NCBI RefSeq assembly: GCF_001949145.1
Contig: NW_019091416.1
Coordinates: 2,829,390-2,889,389, forward strand
Origin: Acanthaster planci
Taxonomy: Eukaryota > Echinodermata > Asteroidea > Valvatida > Acanthasteridae
Direction: 5' to 3'
Length of the DNA: 60,000 bases
Shown: positions 1 to 13,321 of the stretch, piece after piece
How positions within the stretch are numbered: the stretch's first letter is position 1
How the letters are laid out: the number at the start of each line of letters is the position of its first letter
Position numbers and translations under genes: made by a program
Notes under the pieces: model-generated
Seen by the model: only the letters and a program-made list of their open reading frames with translations
What the model was told of the DNA's origin: nothing
The model's database searches: none

Positions 1-229
1 ACTCGACGTTTCCACCATTGTGCTCCGGTCGTCCTCAGGAGTGGAGCGCTACACTCCGTTGTAGCGCTGGTATATAAACCACTGGTTTACATAAACCTTC
101 ATGATACACTGATTATGAACCAGTGGGTTTATAAACCCATAGACCCACTGGTTTATATACCAGCAGTACAACGAAGTCCAGCACTCCACTCGTGAGAACA
201 ACCAGAGCACGCTGGTCGAAACTTCGAGT
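1..229. repeat. Imperfect palindrome (foldback element) at left edge
   Basis: Reading the first ~85 bases on the reverse strand gives nearly the same sequence as 145-229. Both contain the blocks CCAGC..TACAACG, CACTCCACT and the end block CGAAAC..TCGAGT / GGAAACGTCGAGT. The centre (about 85-145) repeats variants of ACTGGTTTATA in both orientations. The arms reach base 1, so the element may continue outside the window. It holds no coding sequence; the reading frame through it is an accident of the repeat. Confidence 0.6.
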
Positions 230-667
230 TCACACTCAACGGTTCTTATCAGAACCATACCTCTTCCCAAAAGAGATCTTTCCACATGGTGTTACCACAA
301 GCCCTCAATTTTGTCTCTTCGTTTTAAGTCCAGTACGGGCGCAGTAATCAGCAGAATAATTCAACTTGTAGAAGTGGACGCTGGTCGAAGATGTCTTGTT
401 TTAGTAACAACGGCATTTAAAAAAAAAAACAAACAAGTAAAAAAAGAAAAAGAAAAGCAAACAGCACGGCAAACAAACAAAGAATTCTTCGTGCAAAGTA
501 CATACATACAGGCTCGGAAGCAAGCAATCAGGGAAGTATTCGAACGAGAAATGTGGAAGTAATTTTAAGAAACATAAAAACAAAATTTTAAGAAACATTA
601 AGGAAGCATAAAAAACTTTATATCCCTCTAAAAATACCTGCGATATTACACTGTATGAAGACAGTAA
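230..667. other. Non-coding stretch
   Basis: Intergenic sequence with an A-rich run (418-470). The block GACGCTGGTCGAAG at about 375-388 resembles part of the palindrome arm at 209-220, so it may be a fragment of the same repeat. No gene is seen. Confidence 0.4.
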
Positions 668-843
668 CACTACGGCGATTCACAACAGTGCGCCTCCAAG
701 AATTCGCAACACGTTGGCCAATCACAACGCGCGAAATCTGTCGACCCTTTCCAAACGCGCACTGGGTCGACAGATTTCGCGCAGTGTGATTGGCCAACGC
801 GTTGCAAACTCTTGGAGGCGCACTATAGTGAAACGCCCGTATT
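668..843. mobile_element. Palindromic MITE, family A, copy 1
   Basis: A ~176-bp near-perfect inverted repeat. The left arm (GCGCCTCCAAGA, GTTGGCCAATCAC, GCGCGAAATCTGTCGAC) is mirrored by the right arm, and the outer ends are TACGGCGATTCACAA / CCGTATT. The same element occurs at 21604, 38203 and 41133. Each arm contains a CCAAT box and an E2F-like TTTCGCGC. It has no coding capacity, so it is a non-autonomous foldback. No clear target-site duplication was found. Confidence 0.8.
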
Positions 844-1887
844 GAGCCGCCTCGGTGTCGGTGAGACAACTCAGGGCTGCTACTGTAGAAACCACTGTCA
901 TTACGTGAAATTGGATGACATCTGTCAAGATGCCATGCAGGACGCTCTTATCAATTTTTGAAGTTCTGGACGTAAACTGAGATGCCCACTTGCAAATTGT
1001 GATCATAAGACTGACGGACATTGGAAGCCCCATATCCGATTGTGGTTCGACTGTATTCATCAATAGATTTTGTGCGTAATTGGTGTCACGTTAGAGGGAA
1101 CAATGTATACACTGTATTTCTTTCTTCCCCTGGGATACGCTCGAGTAAACTTTTGTGCATTCATTATAATGATATTAAATTGACAAACAGCCCCTATGAG
1201 ACACCAGCAAAGCAGAGCCGCTCTATATTCACGTACAAGTATTTTCTAATACCGGCTGAAATGAAAACCAGTGCGACCCATTCTTCCAAAAAAAACCATG
1301 CAGTAATTCTAGATTGGCTTTAATTTGAAAGGGAGCTTGCTTGACTTTGATAAAATGATTGCATTTGATAAGGCAATGGAAATAATCAGGATAAAATTAC
1401 CAACGGTGGGGGGGACAGAGGCAAGAAAGTTCATTTTAATATAAATCCCTTGTATGCGACGGGAATCCAAACGATAGTGGTGGGACTTGTCCAGTGTTGG
1501 GATAGTGATGGCACCTCAAAATATGGAAGAGGGAATTCGAATGCCCCTTTGCCCAAACACTCCCTTCCCACAGATGGAGGATAGGTCTTGCCGAGGCGAA
1601 TGTGGCCTCGTAATCCAACAAATCAGAGCGCAGCGCGGTTGTTCTGTCTCGTCTGGAATCCTTAGACTTGCCAAACGATAGAGGACGCTCTCAACTTAGT
1701 ATGTTGAGTAGAGCGCCAGCTTGGCATCCAAAACGACAAACGCACGGGATCGTCTGTCGCTGTTCAGCATGCAGCATTCAGCTCCTCACTCGTTTCAGGC
1801 GTTAGGATTGAACCCCAGCGCGCTTCCAAGGTGCAGTCTATCTCCTTCTGTAGGTAAGTCAGACGAACTGAATAAAAGCGTAGTTTT
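844..1887. other. Non-coding stretch
   Basis: No exon-like frame flanked by splice sites was recognised. Short open frames here have no recognisable domain. A G-run lies near 1407-1414. Confidence 0.4.
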
Positions 1888-2135
1888 TGCACAGAGTTAC
1901 TCTTAAAATGTGAAAGAGTGAAAAACCATATGAAGAGCTATAAGGGACGACTCCTTCTTGAGTGGTCTCCCACTCTTTTTGGAGTGAAATTATGTACATG
2001 TATATTTGTTATGTTTCATTGGGCCAGGAGTGCAAACCACTTTAAAAGAGTAAAATAAACACCACTCTTTTCAAATAGCTATAAGGGACAACTCGAAATG
2101 TAACGAATGGTATTTTTCACTCTTGAATTAAAAGA
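1888..2135. repeat. Dispersed AAAGAGTG-rich repeat, copy 1
   Basis: Carries many AAAGAGTG / CACTCTTTT words in both orientations and two GGGACAACTC-like words. The segment from about 1896 matches the start of the block at 13345 (GTTACTC.TTAAA.TG..AAAGAGTGA). It looks like a diverged, non-coding foldback family with at least two members here. Confidence 0.5.
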
Positions 2136-5100
2136 GGCGGGCAGTAATGATTTGTGTTGAAGTTTTAGGCTTAAGAAAAACGTTTTGAAGTAATTGCTAC
2201 TTATTTTATCACGAAAAATGTAATAACAGATGATTTTAATATTTTGCTCTTTTACTTACTTATTTGAAAAAGTTTTTTGAAGTACGAAGCATTTTGGAAA
2301 TTACAATTACGCAAGGGTCCTTGTTTATATCATCTAATATGATGGAAACCCGATAAAGGTTTATGTACTCTTTTAGAATGTCAACCCGACTGAAAGACTA
2401 AAACGAAGATTTTAGTGAAATGGTCAAATTCATCTAGTAACAAGTGAAAAAACTCCTAAGATTCATTTCATACCCATGAACATTACGACAATGTATCATT
2501 GATGCGCATGTGGAGACAATTCTTGTTGCTGTGAATACTAATGATCTACATGATGGAGGCGTAAACAAAAATTTTCACCGTGAATGTTGTAGTGCCTAGA
2601 CACCCAGCTGTATTGGATTCCTGATCTTTAACCTGTGTCTCATTTCAAACCTTACTGTAATTGAACAACGGGTAACAACCGTTTTATAAGGACACCCCGT
2701 CGTCGGGACAAATTTAAAAATAGCACGCTTTGAAGTCTTGCTGCGCAATTCGATCGTTCATTGTCATGTATCAATGCCCCACCTCGTATGCCTTGAAAGG
2801 CAGACGAGACTTGTGACATTTCAGGAACATTTTAGACCTTTGGATTGCTCGGGAGGCATTTCAATTGAATTTGCCTTGGCCTTTGGATTTGAGGACACGC
2901 ACACAACTTGTATATATATTGTGCATTACCAAATTAGAATGAAGTGATATCCTGCCAAGAAAGGCTAATGCACCAATATTTGAATAAAAGGGCGTCTAAA
3001 GAGAATACCCTTACTCTAGTAGACGATTTGTTAATTTTCTTTTTAATAAACCAATCTAATAAGCCGTTGTAATTATAAAACATAATTATGATGAGTTGAG
3101 AAATTCCTATTCTGAAAATTCTGTGTGTAATATAGTTCATTGGGATTATGCAAATGTGTCTTTTTTTTAATTGTATAATAATACAGCTCCTCTCTCATAC
3201 TTGAATATTTTGTTTGTTTTGAGCAGAAGAATTTTAAATTCTTTTTCAAGGGGGAACAGGTTTACAGAAGACTGCTTTTTCGTTTTTCCCCTTTCTTACT
3301 GTACTCGATTAAAGTTTACAAAATAACAAAACATGATATTGAATAAAATAAAATTGCCTTCTAGGCAGTCGACAGAAGCCGAAGCGCTTGAAGTTGAATG
3401 TGACGCTACAACGATTAGACAGTACTTGAGACCCGACATGTTTTTTCCTTTATTTATTTTATCAATGCACATGTTCATAGTCTCTGTGTAAATCGATCTG
3501 TGCGAATAATTTACGTGATAATGTTATGTCGCGAAGACTTCGCAAAGACTTTCAAGGATGACCTTTGTTTTATTGTCGGGTCCCGCCATTCTGCACAGTA
3601 CCTTTAATTACCGTGAGAAATTGAGATTAGAATTTGAATGGTTGATGGATTGTTGCATTGTGGTCCATGCGAAGGTTACTGCTGTTCCAAGGGCATACGG
3701 ATGTTCTTCAGTCGCCGGCTTATACCCGTTTTGGAATCCATTTTCTCTTGCATGTAATTTACAATTACGGTTCGGCCGTTTCCCCGTTAGACTGTATTTT
3801 TCTTAATTCCAATGATTTTTTGTTTTGTGTGTTCGACAGTGGTGGAAATCTGTGCTGGCGAGTTGGGGGAGGGTGGGGGATGACCATTGAGGGTGGGAGG
3901 GGCCTTGAAACCATGTAATACTGGTCATTGGTGTCCCTCAGCCAACCCTCACCACAAAAAATGGGCTTCCTAAGATCCAAGCATTTTTGTCGATGCTATG
4001 AAATTCCCAGGTTTATAGTCATGTATCAAATTCAACGAAAATATATGCCTTTGTTTCAAGTTTTCCCATTTTAAATGGAACGCATAATGTGACCCTATTA
4101 GAGGACATGACGGCACTGGTGGCTCCTAAAATCTATACCCTATATGGCCCAAGGTTATTTGGATTGTTGAGAAGTCATCCAAATTATAGAAAGCATCTTG
4201 ATATTAGTACGATGATCTTATCCAGTAATCCGCCGATCTATGAAACATAGTAAATTTTATGCCGATGTATCATTGAGTTACCTTTCTGCTATTTTCGTCT
4301 CTTAGGTGTTTGCATGTAGTGGGATGATAATGAGCCTTCTGTCACTTTTTCTTTGGCGCAGAAACGTTAGGGGAAAGTTCCCATGGCCCATCCATTTTTC
4401 GTCCCAAAATAGGGGGATAACCCCCCCCCCATATACGCCCACCGTATTGCTTTTAGCGTCCCCACTCTCAATTCTTTTTTGAATGCTTTTTTTGCCATAG
4501 GAACAATCAGGTGACAAAAACAAAACTGTTAACCACCCCACCGGAAAGTGTTTCCGGTTTCTAGAAGTCAGAACTTCAAACTTCATGCCGTGTTAATTAG
4601 TTTCCACTCTGTGAAGTCGACCAGGCAAACACAAAGCATGCATTGGTGTATACATGTACATGATTTGGGGGGCACGAGGGATTTTTCTTTAAACAAAGGT
4701 CCAATTTTTTATCTATAAAAGAATCTTAACTCCAGATAGTAGTACTGTTTCGAAACTGCTAGCGCTTACAGTTTTTAATTGGAAAAATAAAAAAAAAATA
4801 ACATGGCCATTGGGAGGGGGAGACCGCTGGATATGCCTTTGCAAGCAGATCTGGTTATGGCCGCATCTACGTACGGCTCGCAAATTGCGTTGACGCCTAT
4901 AACGAAGCGATTGTGTTTGATCTCTTGTCGAACCGTGTTACCAACTTACTAAACAAATAATCTAAACTGCTGTAAATATATGTTAAGTTCTCTTGACCTC
5001 CTCACATATTACGATGTTGTGTCTTTTAGAAATACCACTTATTTGGGGAATTTTACAAAGGAATGGCGGCCATCTTTAAACTAAAAAACAAAAACACACT

Positions 5101-5541
5101 CGATCGGACATTAAATTACACGTAATAATGCGAAGCTGCTATAGTTATTCACAAATGACCGTTTTCAGCTTTGTTTCGGTTCCAAATTGGATCCTCGGTG
5201 TTTGACTACATTCACTCACACCTAACGGCGCACTTAATTAAATTCCACGCAGTTGTTTGTATAAGTGCGTACGTGACACTGAACACAAATTGCTTCTTTA
5301 AATAGAAAACGCATGTTGTCATTGTGTATGATGTGGGCTTGTGGCCTAATTCCATCACAGTCTGCATTAGTTTATTGAAATCAATGCCGAAGATCAACAG
5401 CTTTCACATTCCCTCATTGTTTCACGAAGATACAAAATTGGCCTAAACTCAACACTTTGTCAAACTTTTTACAGTTTTTGTGGGCAAATCAACTACGCTG
5501 ATAGCGCTAACGTGGTGAAATCATTTGGCCAAATCTGGCGT
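2136..5541. other. Gene-poor AT-rich stretch
   Basis: No convincing coding exon. Contains G/C homopolymer runs (around 3862-3880 and 4420-4430) and A/T runs. The small open frames have no family resemblance and no paired splice signals. Confidence 0.4.
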
Positions 5542-5635
5542 CAAATGACGTCACGCTTTGTTTACAGTTTACTATGGCAGTGAGATGGAANACCCATAGG
5601 AAAGTGCGCATTTAAACAAAGCGTGACGTCATTTG
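5542..5635. mobile_element. CRE-bearing foldback (family B), copy 1
   Basis: The 23-base terminal block 5542-5564 is a perfect reverse complement of 5613-5635. The core of each arm is TGACGTCACGCTTTGTTTA. The loop holds one undetermined base (5591). Each arm contains the palindromic cAMP-response element TGACGTCA (5546-5553 and 5624-5631). A second copy lies at 48569. It is too short to encode anything. Confidence 0.75.
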
Positions 5636-8600
5636 CCTTAGGGCTATTGAAATTAGCCGAGCTACAGTTATCTTACATGAAAGGAATGTGTGCATTGCAT
5701 CAAGATTCTGTTAAAGAGTGAAAGGTAAATCTTAACCCACTTGATTTTTTTGTCGTCCTCACGGTCCGAAGAGACAGTCAATGGCAACAGCACTTAAGTG
5801 CAGACAAGGTTTAGAAGACAGTGTCCACCAGAACATTAGGGGGCCTATGCCTATTTCACTAGTACTTCCAACAAGAAAACCTTACGAGTTACCATTCGGT
5901 TTTTTTTAGCCTTCCCACTGTCTCATAAACACAGTTATTAATACTTTCATTGTGGAGTAGTTTGTATTGATGGTGTAACCTTAAAGTGCAATTAGAAAAT
6001 TGTACAGTCTGTTCTTAATTTATTACCATAATGAAAATGTTTAAACCCAGGCGGTAGGTCGCACTGTAATCGTAAAGCTGGCCCAGTAGAGCCCCATTTT
6101 TTTCTTCTGCAGTATCCGCCGTTACCTACAAAAACACGTACGTAATGGTTCGTTATGAATAATATATATTTCGTTTGAGAGTAAAGGAGCTTCTGCCGGC
6201 ACGTTAGATTGAATAATTGAGAGATTAACGACAGAGCGAAAAGCTGTGTTGATCACAAAATATTGCCATGGTAACACCAGAACAACGTCAAACCGGAGAA
6301 ATTATGAAGAGTAGTTTTCGCTATTTTATGCAAGCGCTCAGCCCATGCATGTTTTGTTTGAATTATAATTGCTTCATATCGAGGGAACTGATGCATAATT
6401 ATTGTGGACTTCATGCATCATCCAGAGTGTGTGGGCACATCCATCTTTCCACCAGTGCGGGTTGACAGACTAGCAGCACGGGAAACCATCGTATATGTTA
6501 ATGCGTGTGGGCCGTGAAAGAGCAACATGAAAGCATATTCCCGTGTTTATTATTTCAATGTTAACTTTCAAGCTTTTTATTATCTTTATCCATTACCGTC
6601 GCTCTGACGTATACGATTATTATTCTTTTCCACCGTGCGAAGGCGGGGTGTCTGGGTATCATTTATTTATCGACCATTTCAAACGGCAGAAAGACCGCCA
6701 ACAGCTAGGGAACCAAAAGAATACAATACAGGAATTTCTGTAGTTTAAAAAAAAGATGAAAAGGCCAAAATCAATTAGTGTCAAAAAATAGAAAGGTTTA
6801 TGAAATGAATAGACATATAAATTGGCGAAGAAAATGTAATTCTTATTGAAACTGATTAAAATCAGCTGAAAATAAGGACACTATTTACTGAAGGGATGTG
6901 GAAGGAGAGGGATAAAAATACGTTTAAACAAAAAATGCGCAAAACAACTTCAACACCTAAAATAAACCAACTCATCCAAGTAAATGTCGAGATTATATGT
7001 TTGTGTAACTTGGATTTGGTTGGATACATTGGATTAGAGTTTTTATCACGTATCTTGCATCGAATTGGCCAAATAACGTGCACAGTAAAACTAAACAGAC
7101 TACTCGTATGATAAATTATTCTCATAAAATTTCTCGCAGAGTTGTGTTTGTGGGAAACACATCCAAAACAATTGGAACAACCTACATTGAGGAACCGGAT
7201 AAGACATCTATTAAACCAACTGTGTTAGATAAAAAGTGAGACAGGTAAAGAGAGGAAGTGAAATAGAAAGTAAAAGGATTAAAACAAAAAGGGAGAAGTT
7301 GAATATCTTGTAAGATTACCAATAAAAGGGACATCCAGATAAACAGGAAATTTTGTTGGTATTTTTTTAGTACATACATGTACATGTATCATGGCTTTTA
7401 ATCCGAGTAAACTAAACTATGGGGTGTACGAGGGACCCGTTTATAGGGAAATGTGCTTGGGAGCAAGCTGTGTACCATAAAGCTGACTTTTTTCCAGGCA
7501 TGACCTTTGTGCGTTATGACCCTGCTTGGTTCACATTATCAATGCTGCCGTCAGGAAAAGTCTCACCTGTCACGTTCATGCCACAGCTGAATTCTCTGTA
7601 GTCGCGTGCGTGACGATTCGATGTAAATTTCTGGATACTTTTGCAGGTACCCGAGTTTTATCGTCTATAGCGGAGGCAGCGTGTTTAGCGAAATTTCTTA
7701 CATCTAATTATAAAAATGACCGTCCCTGACAGCTTGTTAAAGGAATTTTACCTGGTTATTTTTGTTCCCTCGCGATAAAACTAGCTCATGACTGCGTATG
7801 TAGTTGTTGCTAGCAGTACATGTAATCAGAAACAGTCGAGGTCAGAGATCCTGCTGAGAAATGTGACTTTGGTAGGACGGGAATTCCCCTAAATGTGTCC
7901 CGCCAAGGGCTGTGGCTTTCACATTCCTCACCTACAGGTCCTAAAGAGGTATGTTTTACGGGATCACACATCTTCTGACATCTACCCCGTGACAGCTATG
8001 TAGCCTGATTGATTGCAGTCCGGTTCCTCGAAGCTGTCACGCCGCAACCCTCAGGGAAAACCCGAATATCCACTGGCACTAGTTTCAGCCAAAATTGGTC
8101 GTGGACATTCTTCAGAGTATGGGTTTAAACGTGGTTTGAAAAAGCACCTGAATAATTCCTACAGTGGACTTGACATTATATAATTGCCTTCACTTTGTTG
8201 GTAATGGAGACAAGTGAAACTGGTGAGGAAGATCTAGAATCAAACTGTACACAGGAGGAATCCAGTTTATGGCACTCTTTTCCTTTCAGCTCTATTGTCT
8301 GTGCTTCGTTCCCCACCATACATTGTTACACCGCTAGATTAGGGCTTACCATGCAGATTTGATCTTCTTCCCAAGTCTGTTTTTTTTAATTGTCTTGTAT
8401 CCACCAATTCTTTGAAAGCCCTTGGACAGTTTAACCCCCAAAAAGGAAATATATTAAAGAACAGTGGTTCGAACCTCGCTGTAGCAGTCAGACCCTCGCG
8501 TTGTTCGCCGAGAGGGCTTGTTTCTCCCCATGCTTGTCATCATGGGAATGCTTCATCGTGTTATTCACGCTAGAGTGCTAAAATTGTGCCTTGTCAGTAT

Positions 8601-9522
8601 CTCTGTCTTGCGCTTCCAAAACAAGTTAATTGATAGGTGAGTGACATAATTGAAGTGTTTTTTATCAAAATAGCAAATCAGCACAGTGGTCGGTTATTAA
8701 CGAAAATATAAACAAAAATGTAATTTCCGTAGATGTCATTTACCACGAAATAAGATATTTACACCTTGCCCTCTCCATGAATCTTCCGAGGTCTTGTTTA
8801 GAAATAAGATTTTCCAATTCACAAGCCAGTGCTTGCAAAGTGTTGAGCACGACCACTTGTGCATTCGTAGTAAAATACATACAGTTAATTTTGGTCTATC
8901 GTGCCTGTGGATCGTGAGAAATTTATTAGTCGTTTTCCAGGCTGTAATCTCCTTTATGATAAGGCAAATCCATAGCAACGGCTATACTAACAGAACTTTC
9001 CATCTGAGCGGGTGCTCGCACAATGGCGTTTTTTTCGGTGACAGCATTTTGTTTTCCTAAAGTTGCTAGGAGACAGAACAAAACAAATGATACGGTCCCG
9101 TGAATTCAGCCACTTTATCAACCACTGGCCAGATAATTCCCCCAACACACTAGTTCTTTTATCATCGTAAATACAATAGCCGGATCCTCTAAGAGCCCGT
9201 TCACTCGACCTGATGTAAAATATCCTTTCCTTGACTGCACTTACCGGTTGATGCTGAATCTAAACAAGGGAGGCTCACAAGCTTTCCTCTGTTCTCTGCT
9301 GACTTTCTCAAGTACCCAAGACATCCGTTCATTGCACTTTCAACTCTTGTAGACTTTACGAGGAAGTTTGTTCAGTTTGCATCTTGTCGCCCGTGTCCGG
9401 GAATAAGAGATATCCGCTTGGAAGAAGCCGCGCTTGGAGTAGCGTATATGTTTCAAGGGGATTCTACAGTGCTGTGTCTTTGTCCGGTGATACATGACAT
9501 CTGCGAATTCTTTACCATGTGT
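5636..9522. other. Gene-poor stretch
   Basis: No exon with protein-like composition and splice sites was recognised on either strand, and no RNA gene. The TTCGAACC word at about 8466 lacks a tRNA fold. Confidence 0.4.
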
Positions 9523-9572
9523 ATTGTTTGCAATTGTTTGTTATTGTTTGCTATTGTTTGCAATTGTTTGGT
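9523..9572. repeat. 10-bp tandem repeat
   Basis: Five consecutive units of ATTGTTTGNN (ends CA, TT, CT, CA, GT). A short minisatellite with no coding role visible. Confidence 0.7.
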
Positions 9573-10794
9573 TGTGCTGTTGTGGCAACCGTTGTTGTGA
9601 TTCATGCGTCACAATATTTTGCGACCAACTTCTGAAAGAAGTGTTTATTCATTGTTTTGTGTTCAGTGTCTAGTCAGGAAAAACAAGGAGAACAAGCGAA
9701 TGGTTCATGGGTTTTCAAGTTTGCAATTTTGAGTTCAAGAATATGTTGTTCATCCATGCAATGCTTGAGCGTCTTTTATGAGCTAACTGCACAACACTGG
9801 TATAAGAATAAACTTCCACATTCTAAACACATAAACATTTGGATACACTAAGGAAACATGGCCGAACGGCTTTAAACTTGTAGGAACCAGCTTCACGGAA
9901 CTTTTGTTCCGTGTAGCCATTCAAAGTATGAATTTCAACTTTTCCACCGTGGCTTGAAGTTCATTGCTGATAGAAATGTATGTCAAGGTTTCCTTACAAC
10001 CAGATTGTCACGAGACATACCGCTTTATCACGTGCCATACATGTAAATTAATGCTAAGAGAAGTATGTATACATTATTTTTACTACCAAGATATCTAAGA
10101 CAGACTTGTTCTTGGGCAAACGACAATCGTGGTATTAGGGGCCTGAAGTTGAACCGACAGAATGTGGTTGGAGTTTGAGACGCCCTGTCACAAAAGTTTG
10201 CGTAGCCGTCAACGTAAAATGTGCATGCATTTGCGTATTCCATGGCACATTCTATGACTTTTAATGTGTTTTTCTTACGAACTATTATATGAAGCACAGA
10301 TCGGGTTCACCCGATAACTAATGAGGTGTATACGGTACTAGGAAAACAGAAGTGTGAGTCAATGCACATGGAAGAAAACATTCAAAGCTCACTGAGAATA
10401 CCCGTATTGTTTGGGAAAGGTGTACCCCTGTACCACTATGGTTATTCCAGAAGGAAAAACAGGCTACGTGTAGGTTTCGAGTGGTTAGGAAATCTGAGGG
10501 TTGCACCCAGACGTGTGTTTGGTGGTTTGTGTGTTGAAGTGCGTACATCCTATAGCGTGGTGTCTTAAATTTCAAGGGATACAGTCACCCTTCCTGACCA
10601 CTTTTCGGTATGTGAACATGTACTCTCTCGGTTTGTATTGAAGATTTTATTTATTTTCAGTATATTTCTTCACTTTGTATATATTCAAGTTATGCGAGCC
10701 AGTGCATACGTTCTCAGGGTGTGGTTTGCGCGTGGGCTCACGTAATGTTCATGGCGTTCATTACCAAAGTGTGCGTGCGCAGGATTTGCACTTA
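9573..10794. other. Non-coding stretch
   Basis: No gene recognised between the small tandem repeat and the TA-flanked element. Confidence 0.4.
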
Positions 10795-11867
10795 AAGGTA
10801 GTGGACACATTGGTAAAATCCCGAAAATCGGACTACCGTATAATCCTGAAATATCTTACTTAAAAGAAAGTGCATAAGAGTCTCAATCAGTGTGTGAAAT
10901 ATTTCCACCCAAAATGCTCTATTTTCGAGAAAACAAACATTATGTTCTTTTTTTTTACGATGGTCGGCCAACCATTGTAAAAGAGTAAATTTCACTTCAC
11001 AAATCACATCCTTTAACGGGCGCCAATTTTCTTATGTGTAGTGTTTGCAGACGTTGTGGGCATCTCCATTAATGAACGGATAAACCTAAAAACAGCTAAA
11101 AATATACCGACATAAATTCACCAAAAGCACTGCGAACTGAACGTATGGAAACCTGATGAGCGGTAGGCGTAAAGTAGAAAATAAATTGGGTCAGTGTGAA
11201 GTTAAATTTTATTTAAGGAAAGGTTTTCTAACGGGAAACTTTGCGAATTTAAAATCACCCATAGAGCATATATGGTCCAATATGGCGGCTGTTTCCAAGC
11301 ATGATGATTTCCGTCAGCAAGAAGTATGATTTCCACACGTTAAGCCTCCCGTTGGAAGACTTTCATCGACGTGAGGACTAACACGAAAGTGCGGCCATAA
11401 GCTTGATCGCGCGCCCACATGCATCATCATAATATGCTTACTCGTTTCAGTGTCACGGACACGAGTCGACTGCTGCGTTCCTGGATGAAGTTTTTCCTTG
11501 AATCCGCAATTCTACATTGTCGGGGCGGCGCATTACTCCAAGGTTAATTCACTGATTACTCCGAGCTGTTGAAAACTGCTCATTTTAAGGGAACGAGAAC
11601 CTGTCATGCCTGTTTCCCATCCTGACCCTGCGGACGTTGTTCGCTTGTCTACGAACGCCCTATATTCCATAGATTTTACGCAAGATAAACTACAAGACCT
11701 TCGGTTTAAGCGGTTGAAAATGCCGCGCTGTTTTTCTCGACTGTTCACAAAGCAGTTGACTCAAACATGAAACAAGTGAGTGGATTGTAAATTTCAGTGA
11801 ATAGTATACACCGTAATCAGCCAATCTTGTTAAATTATGACAAAAATCCAATAGTGTCCACTACCTT
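10795..11867. mobile_element. Non-autonomous DNA element with TA duplication
   Basis: The left end AAGGTAGTGGACAC is the exact reverse complement of the right end GTGTCCACTACCTT, and similarity continues a few bases inward (ATTGG). TA flanks it on both sides (10793-10794 and 11868-11869), the duplication expected of Tc1/mariner-like and some other cut-and-paste elements. The 1073-bp interior has no transposase-like frame. Two independent solo copies in opposite orientation cannot be fully excluded, but the matched TA favours one element. Confidence 0.6.
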
Positions 11868-11869
11868 TA

Positions 11870-13223
11870 GCAGAATAGCAACAGGCTATGTCTGATTGCG
11901 CGCGCTGCGCTCTGATTGCAACATGAGGCGTCGTCTTTGTTAATGGATTTCCTGGAAACCGAGTATAAATAATAACATTTTTCATGACAAATCCAAATTA
12001 CATTAGTTGTTTTATTTTTTCAGAGGCATTGATTTTGTGCCTTGCCTCCAAAAAGGTAATGAAAAATGTGGGTTTAAATAACCCCCAAATTATTTCATTT
12101 TTCACCTGAAAAAATTGTGTGGCCAAAGTTGATCAGTATCTACAGAGCCTTAAAGTAAAATCCGTCGTATCACGTTCGATATTTTTTGGAAGAGTGACTC
12201 CCAACTGAAACCATCCCATGACACTCGTGTTGGAATTTACCTTTGTTTTCCTCAAGTAATATTTGCATTAGGAAAGGTCATCTGGAGATGGGTAAAAACA
12301 AATTTCATTGACGACCTTTCACTTCCGCCTGTATCGTACCTAGGCCACTGTTCACGCACGTTTGTTTTCACTCTCCATACGAATGTGAAAACGAGATTGT
12401 ACAACGTTGCAAAGACGTACCTCCCTGCTGTCGATGGGTTCCAGATTCTGTTGAGTTGACATGACGCAGCTCTTGTCAGCAAAGTTTACATAAAATTTTA
12501 GAACCTTTCGTATAAGTATATTACTACTTTAAGGTTATAATCTTATAAATTAAAAACAGCTGTGAAATATTTTGATCCAAAAGAGGATACACTTGCACCA
12601 TACTCTTGTAAGGTAAGACTTTTGCAGCGACGAGTCACGGGTCGAGTACAGTCGTGTATCCGTGTTTACATGTGTATGTGTATATGTTCATGCACATGTA
12701 CTGAGGTGGACGTCACGACTTTGATGTCGGGGCACCACACTGGTCAGTGTCCGTAGCAGCGGAAGCGATGAACACGAAATGTCTCTATTTTAACGATTCT
12801 ACCTTATGAAATGGTAGCAGTACTGACGAAATTGGTACAATCTAACAGAAAATCACCATCCTAGTGTTGGATACACCACTTTGGTAATAAAATAGATATG
12901 AAATGGCTTTGAATTTCGTGCACCGTTGGATTCCATACGATTTGGGGTGAACCAAAATGACCTGATTTTTAAAAGTTTTTCAAAATAAATGTATGAAATC
13001 AATGCATCAATGCAAGGGTGAATATTTAATATGGTGCTAGATTTTTGCCTCAGAAAATTCATTTTCTATTAAAAATTAATTTAAGAAACTAGTGTCCATC
13101 TTTGTTGATAATTGCCTGCCAGTACATGCGCTTACGATTTTAATTCATTTTTATGATGACGCGAACTTCTCACAAACTGTGAACGTGACATCATTAATTT
13201 CGATTTTGCTTTCTCCTCGGCAG
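11870..13223. other. Stretch upstream of the Ly6 gene's first coding exon
   Basis: It should contain the promoter and at least one 5' non-coding exon of the downstream gene, because the first coding exon is preceded by a good 3' splice site. I could not place the transcription start. No other gene is recognised. Confidence 0.35.
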
Positions 13224-13321
13224 AGCGTGCACGGTGTAAGGAAGCAAGATGACACGCGAAAACGTTTGCGCGACTGTCTGTCTCAGTGTTGCCATTCCAA
13301 TTGTGGTCTTGATCTTGACAG
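13224..13321 (+). CDS. Ly6 gene, first coding exon (ATG at 13249; signal peptide)
   Basis: A strong 3' splice site (pyrimidine tract then CGGCAG at 13218-13223) precedes 25 untranslated bases. ATG at 13249 has A at -3. Twenty-four codons encode the signal peptide start, and the exon ends G|GTAAGT in phase 1. The acceptor implies an upstream 5' UTR exon not located here. Confidence 0.8.

Noticed and set aside
8460-8520. TTCGAACC word suggesting a tRNA T arm
   Set aside because: Flanking bases do not form the T stem and there is no A box at tRNA spacing.
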